From Candidatus Eisenbacteria bacterium (GTDB taxonomy: Bacteria > Orphanbacterota > Orphanbacteria > Orphanbacterales > Orphanbacteraceae): a stretch of 50,379 nucleotides of DNA. The notes under the pieces were generated by a model. The model did no database searches. It was not told the DNA's origin and saw nothing but the letters and a program-made list of their open reading frames with translations. The translations under genes were made by a program, and so were the position numbers. Shown here in pieces: positions 47,134 through 50,379 of this stretch (position 1 is its first letter; every line of letters starts with the position of its first letter). Where the stretch lies: positions 1 through 50,379 of the forward strand of contig VGIW01000016.1 of assembly GCA_016867715.1 (NCBI GenBank). Direction: 5' to 3'.

Positions 47134-48012
47134 CTACGACCGCCGCTGAATCCATATCCCGAGAACGATCAGCGCGAGCCCCGCGACCGACGAGGGGAGG
47201 ATCCGCTCTCCGATTACGGAACGAATGAAGAAGAGCGAGAGGAAGGGGGAGAGAAAGACGATGTTGCTCACTTTCGCCGACGTCTCGGAGAGGCGGAGCG
47301 CGCGGAGCCAGAAGAGGAACGCGAGGCCCATCTCGAAGAGCCCGATGTAGAGGCACCCGGCGAGCCCGCGCGGCGAGATCCGGAGGTCCTTCCCGAGCGC
47401 GAGATGAAGGACAAGCACGTACGCGGCGCCGAAGACGAAGTTCCACGCGAGCTTCTCCGCGTCGTCCCGCGGGTCCTTCACGTTCCGCAGCCAATAGAGA
47501 GCCCAGATCGCGGAGCTCCCGAGCGCGAGGAGCGCGCCGGGTCCGTTCGTGAAGCGAAGCTCGCGGAGGTTCCCGTGCGTGGAGATCACGATCACCCCGA
47601 GGAAGCTCACGAGGATCGCCGCGAACCCGAGCGGGCGAATCCTCTGTCCGAGGAGAGGGGCGGAGAGAAGGACCACCATGATCGGCCACGTGTAGTTCAG
47701 CGGCTGCGCCTCTTGCGCCGGGAGGAGATCGTACGCCTGGAAGAGAACGACATAATAGAGGAAGGGATTCAAGAACCCGCCGGCGGCCGATCGACGCCAC
47801 GCCGTTCCTCTCGGCGTTCCGCTGCCGCCGCCTCTCTCGCGTTTTCGCCCGAACCGGACGGCGAGAAGAAACGCGGCCGAGAAGAAGGACGCGTAGAGAA
47901 GCATCGTGATCGGATCGGTCTCTCGAAGCGTGAGCTTGAACGCCGAAGCGACGGTGGACCAGCAAAGAACGGCGCCTACGGCGAAGAGGTACGCCTGGGT
48001 CTGTTTCCTCAT
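47134..48012 (-). CDS. EamA/DMT-superfamily transporter
   Basis: 292 aa from the ATG at MRKQTQAYLF. About ten predicted membrane helices in two EamA halves: YLFAVGAVLCWSTVASAFKL (TM1), then PITMLLYASFFSAAFLLAV; second half GALLALGSSAIWALYWL, CLYIGLFEMGLAFLFWL and VAGLALIVLGIWIQRRS. Two inverted halves are the mark of drug/metabolite transporters (RhaT/YdcZ-like). Such proteins move amino acids, metabolites or purines; the substrate is not readable. A hydrophilic loop (GRKRERGGGSGTPRG) is unusual. It converges with the PLP-enzyme gene (16 nt). The ribosome site is weak, but the start fits the first membrane helix. Confidence 0.9.
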   Translation of the reverse strand: MRKQTQAYLFAVGAVLCWSTVASAFKLTLRETDPITMLLYASFFSAAFLLAVRFGRKRERGGGSGTPRGTAWRRSAAGGFLNPFLYYVVLFQAYDLLPAQEAQPLNYTWPIMVVLLSAPLLGQRIRPLGFAAILVSFLGVIVISTHGNLRELRFTNGPGALLALGSSAIWALYWLRNVKDPRDDAEKLAWNFVFGAAYVLVLHLALGKDLRISPRGLAGCLYIGLFEMGLAFLFWLRALRLSETSAKVSNIVFLSPFLSLFFIRSVIGERILPSSVAGLALIVLGIWIQRRS

Positions 48013-48035
48013 CGATCGGTCCGCGCGCTCTCGCT

Positions 48036-48206
48036 CTAGGTGTCGTGTCCCGCGGATTCCTTGACGTTTTCGACGACCCTCGCGGCCCCTGGCTTCGTTG
48101 CTCCTCCTCGGCGTATCTCTTTGGATACGCGGTCGTCGTCGCGCCTCGCCAGGAACCACGAGGTCTCGCCGGAAACTGCCAAGTCACCCACGGGACACGA
48201 CACTAG
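48036..48206. repeat. 171-bp foldback element with CTAG-flanked inverted ends
   Basis: CTAGGTGTCGTGTCCCG at 48036-48052 is matched by CGGGACACGACACTAG at 48191-48206 (inverted, one extra G in the left arm). The inner arms also pair (CTTGACGTTTTCGACGA against the reverse complement of the right side), a CCTGGC/GCCAGG pair follows, and the centre is a perfect hairpin GCGTATC / GATACGC at 48111-48130. The whole element is thus a long imperfect palindrome. Its right end carries the TAG stop of the response regulator gene. No ORF fits. Confidence 0.7.
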
Positions 48207-48994
48207 TTCGCATCCTCGGGGATCGGCGGGACCTTGCCGTACGGGCCGACGCCCATCCTCCGGAGAAGAGTTTGCAATTTCTTCCTCCGTTCGGCGAGCA
48301 CGACCGACTTGAAGGAGTTTCGCGTCGCCCAGATGTCGTCCACGGTCTCGACGATCGCCTGAGTCATCTCGTCGAGCCGCGGGCAGTCGAAGAGGCGGCA
48401 CGCCTCCATCGGGGGCCTCCCGTCTTGGCGAAGCAAGGACTCGGCGAGGAGGCGAAGACCCGAGAGCGACGCGATGATGTTTCGGAAGGTGAGCCCGACG
48501 AACGCGTCGACGGGAAGCGACCGCCCGGCCGCGGGCTCGGCTTTGGTCTCATCGAGCATCTTCTCGAGATCCGCCGTCCACTCCATGAGCTGGGTTCGAG
48601 CGCTCCGAATCGCCTCGCGCGTCCGCGAGCGGAGCATCGCGTGCTTCACTTCGGCGAGCAGCTGCTGCTCCTCGAACGGCTTGAGGAGGTACGCCTCGAC
48701 TGGGAGACGGATCGCGTCCACGGCTGTTTTCACGGAAGGGTAACCGGTCACGATGATGACCGGGACCCCCTCGGCGATCTCGGGCATCTCCTTGATCAGC
48801 TCGAGATCGATGTTTCCGTTCATGTGGATGTCCGCGATGAGGAGATCGTAGGAAGCGCCGCGGAGCATCTCTTTCGCGCGGATCGCGTCGGGGGCGGTGT
48901 CGCATGCGTACCCCGCGCGGCGGAGAAGATCCGCGGTCGATTCGAGAAACACCTCCGCGTCGTCGGCGATGAGAATGCGTCCGGTTTGGTTCAT
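48203..48994 (-). CDS. Response regulator with receiver domain and uncharacterised helical output
   Basis: 263 aa. The receiver (about 5-120) has the acidic pair in ILIADDAEVFLE, the phospho-accepting Asp in LLIADIHMNGNID, VIIVTGYPSVKTAV (Thr/Ser site) and the Lys in YLLKPFEEQQLL. From about 125 it is helical (RSARTQLMEWTADLEKMLDE, FVGLTFRNIIASLSGLRLLAESLL) and ends in AERRKKLQTLLRRMGVGPYGK. No DNA-binding or catalytic output is recognisable; the output helices could act by protein contact (inference). Its ATG overlaps the kinase stop as ATGA (48991-48994), so the pair is co-translated. The stop lies within a palindromic element. Confidence 0.9.
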   Translation of the reverse strand: MNQTGRILIADDAEVFLESTADLLRRAGYACDTAPDAIRAKEMLRGASYDLLIADIHMNGNIDLELIKEMPEIAEGVPVIIVTGYPSVKTAVDAIRLPVEAYLLKPFEEQQLLAEVKHAMLRSRTREAIRSARTQLMEWTADLEKMLDETKAEPAAGRSLPVDAFVGLTFRNIIASLSGLRLLAESLLRQDGRPPMEACRLFDCPRLDEMTQAIVETVDDIWATRNSFKSVVLAERRKKLQTLLRRMGVGPYGKVPPIPEDAN

Positions 48995-50379
48995 GATGCC
49001 TGACCCCCTTCTTGGTCCGGCGGGATGAGAACCCGGAACACGGTCCCGCCGCCGGGCGTGCACTCGAAATCGATGGAGCCCTTCAGGGCTTCGATGATGG
49101 ACTTGACGACGGGGAGGCCGAGCCCGAGGCCTCCGGTCTCGCCGGGAGACTTCGTCGTGAAGAGGGGCTCGTAGATCTTCCATCGGTTCTCCTCGGGGAT
49201 GCCGGGCCCCTCGTCCGCGACCTCCAACAGAAGGACCCCGTCGTCGAGAACCCTCGTGCGGACGGAGACCCTCCCCTCGGAAGGAGAGGCCTCGATCGCA
49301 TTGAGAATCAAATTATAAAGGATCTGGCGAAGAAGAGGCTCCGTCATCGTGAACGCGGCGCGACCATCCCCGAGATCGAGCTCGAGGCGCACGCCCCGCT
49401 TCTCGCACGTGCGGCGAAGAAGCGTCGCGACCTCTTCCGCGGATCGTGCCGGAGGAAAGCGGGAGGGGGCGCCGACCTCAGGGGCATGCAGCGAGGACAT
49501 CTGCGAAACGATGAAGGCGATGCTGTCGATCTCCCTTAGAATGATCGGAACGTAACGAGCGTACGAGTTCTCCGAGGGGATCGCGTCCTTGATGAGAACG
49601 AAGGAGTTCCGGATGCCGGCGAGAGGATTGTTGATCTCGTGCGCGACGCGGGCGGCCATTCGTCCCGTCGCCGCGAGCTTCTCGATCTCCGCCTGACGCC
49701 TCTCGAGGGTTCGGACCCGCTCGGTCCGCTCGCGGACGAGGACCTCGAGCTTCTCGCCGTGCGCCCGCATCTGCTCTTCCGCCTTCTTTCGCTCGGTGAT
49801 GTCGCGCGAGACGCCGAGAATGGCTCGGACCTTTCCGTCCTCCGACCGGATCGGCACAAGGGTCGTGGCGATCCAGAGCGCTCGGTGCGCGGTTCGGAAG
49901 AAGCGCTCAGCGGTCGTCGTGCTTCCGGTTTGCATCACCCGGAGGATCCCGGCCGCGTATTCCTCTGCGACCGGCGCCTCGAAGACTTGATCGAGCCGCC
50001 TGCCAAGCGCCTCCTCCGGGGTCAGGCCGACCGCCTGTCCCGCCGCCGTGTTGATGTACTTCACCCGAAGATCCGCATCGATGACGAAGATGAAGTCGGG
50101 CGAGGACTCGGCAAGCGTGCGGTAGTTCTCCTCGCTCCGACGGAGCGCCTCCTCGGCCTTCTTCCGCGCCGTGTTGTCGATGCAGAGGAGCTGGACGGCC
50201 GGCTCACCGCCGTACTCGATCGCCGCCGAGTAGACTCGGAGCCAACGAACGTGGCCGTCCCGGCGGACGACACGGATCTCGCTCTCCGGAGGATGATCGA
50301 CACCGAGGAGACGCTCCCGGTAGGTGCCGAGGAGGCGCTCCTTCTCCTCCGGGTGGGAAACCCCAAGGAGGCCTCCAGG
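48991..50379 (-). CDS. PAS-domain sensor histidine kinase, N-terminally truncated by the window edge
   Basis: 462 residues are visible; the frame stays open to the right edge, so the N-terminus is missing. It opens within a PAS domain (LLGVDHPPESEIRVVRRDGH, WLRVYSAAIEYGGEP). A linker (ARKKAEEALRRSEENYRTLAE) leads to a second PAS (SPDFIFVIDADLRVKYINTA, TPEEALGRRLDQVFE, GVSRDITERKKAEEQ). The transmitter has the H-box RVAHEINNPLAGIRNSF, the N-box ILYNLILNAIEASP, VADEGPGIPEEN (G1), YEPLFTTKS (F-box) and GLGLGLPVVKSII (G2). No membrane helix is seen in the visible part, so a soluble or a distal anchor is possible. It phosphorylates the overlapping response regulator by family logic. Confidence 0.93.
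   Translation of the reverse strand, partial: PGGLLGVSHPEEKERLLGTYRERLLGVDHPPESEIRVVRRDGHVRWLRVYSAAIEYGGEPAVQLLCIDNTARKKAEEALRRSEENYRTLAESSPDFIFVIDADLRVKYINTAAGQAVGLTPEEALGRRLDQVFEAPVAEEYAAGILRVMQTGSTTTAERFFRTAHRALWIATTLVPIRSEDGKVRAILGVSRDITERKKAEEQMRAHGEKLEVLVRERTERVRTLERRQAEIEKLAATGRMAARVAHEINNPLAGIRNSFVLIKDAIPSENSYARYVPIILREIDSIAFIVSQMSSLHAPEVGAPSRFPPARSAEEVATLLRRTCEKRGVRLELDLGDGRAAFTMTEPLLRQILYNLILNAIEASPSEGRVSVRTRVLDDGVLLLEVADEGPGIPEENRWKIYEPLFTTKSPGETGGLGLGLPVVKSIIEALKGSIDFECTPGGGTVFRVLIPPDQEGGQAS

Noticed and set aside
48991-48994. Apparent frameshift between the response regulator and the histidine kinase
   Set aside because: The two frames meet at an ATGA start/stop overlap. Separate complete domains on either side show two genes, not one broken gene.

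Overview
The window is a GC-rich, gene-dense bacterial chromosome segment with no rRNA, tRNA, CRISPR array or transposase gene that I could find. Several secreted proteins carry a C-terminal FlgD-like Ig domain with an N-x-PNPFNP motif and a short basic end. It also has a gingipain-type C25 peptidase, a DUF3078-type barrel, a zinc-free L33 and a LeuRS with the insertion I associate with Bacteroidetes-like enzymes. Together these point to the FCB superphylum; an uncultured high-GC lineage such as Candidatus Eisenbacteria is my best guess. That is an inference from gene content, not a database result.

Layout. 1-2362 (minus): the truncated N-terminus of a YihY/BrkB membrane protein, then a respiratory-looking set: a cytochrome-porin fusion, a YceI protein and a small monoheme lipoprotein. 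2576-10351: a CDF metal transporter, a CapA/PKD/FlgD surface protein, an M20 amidohydrolase, msrA, a PD40-like lipoprotein and a CBS-pair protein. 10496-15064 (minus): a secreted protein, then an envelope cluster of a DUF4398-like lipoprotein, two tandem L,D-transpeptidases and a membrane-anchored protein. 15495-19112: leuS (apparently near-leaderless), a HIT hydrolase and rpmG. 19312-24976: a DUF3078-like barrel, a seven-repeat FG-GAP propeller and a HerA-like ATPase. 25075-39153: large exported proteins, namely an M14 carboxypeptidase, a 1592-aa C25 peptidase, an anchor-D protein, a tail-fibre-like protein and a PEGA protein. 39267-41210: a membrane Ser/Thr kinase with PEGA-like sensor repeats.

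41438-45205 (minus) is the most interesting region. Four tightly packed genes encode an MttB-family methyltransferase, a stand-alone MetH activation domain, a corrinoid protein and a homocysteine methyltransferase. It looks like a dissected cobalamin-dependent methionine synthase in which an MttB enzyme, probably using a quaternary amine, replaces the methyl-folate module. A cysteine-desulfurase-like PLP enzyme is divergent from it. The window ends with a DMT transporter and a response regulator/PAS histidine kinase pair that runs off the right edge.

Three different long palindromic (foldback) elements sit between genes at about 24974, 39152 and 48036. Each overlaps or abuts TAG stop codons of neighbouring genes, and they look like small non-autonomous mobile or REP-like elements. 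Several near-consensus sigma70-type -10 boxes (TATAAT) stand out in the GC-rich intergenic DNA.
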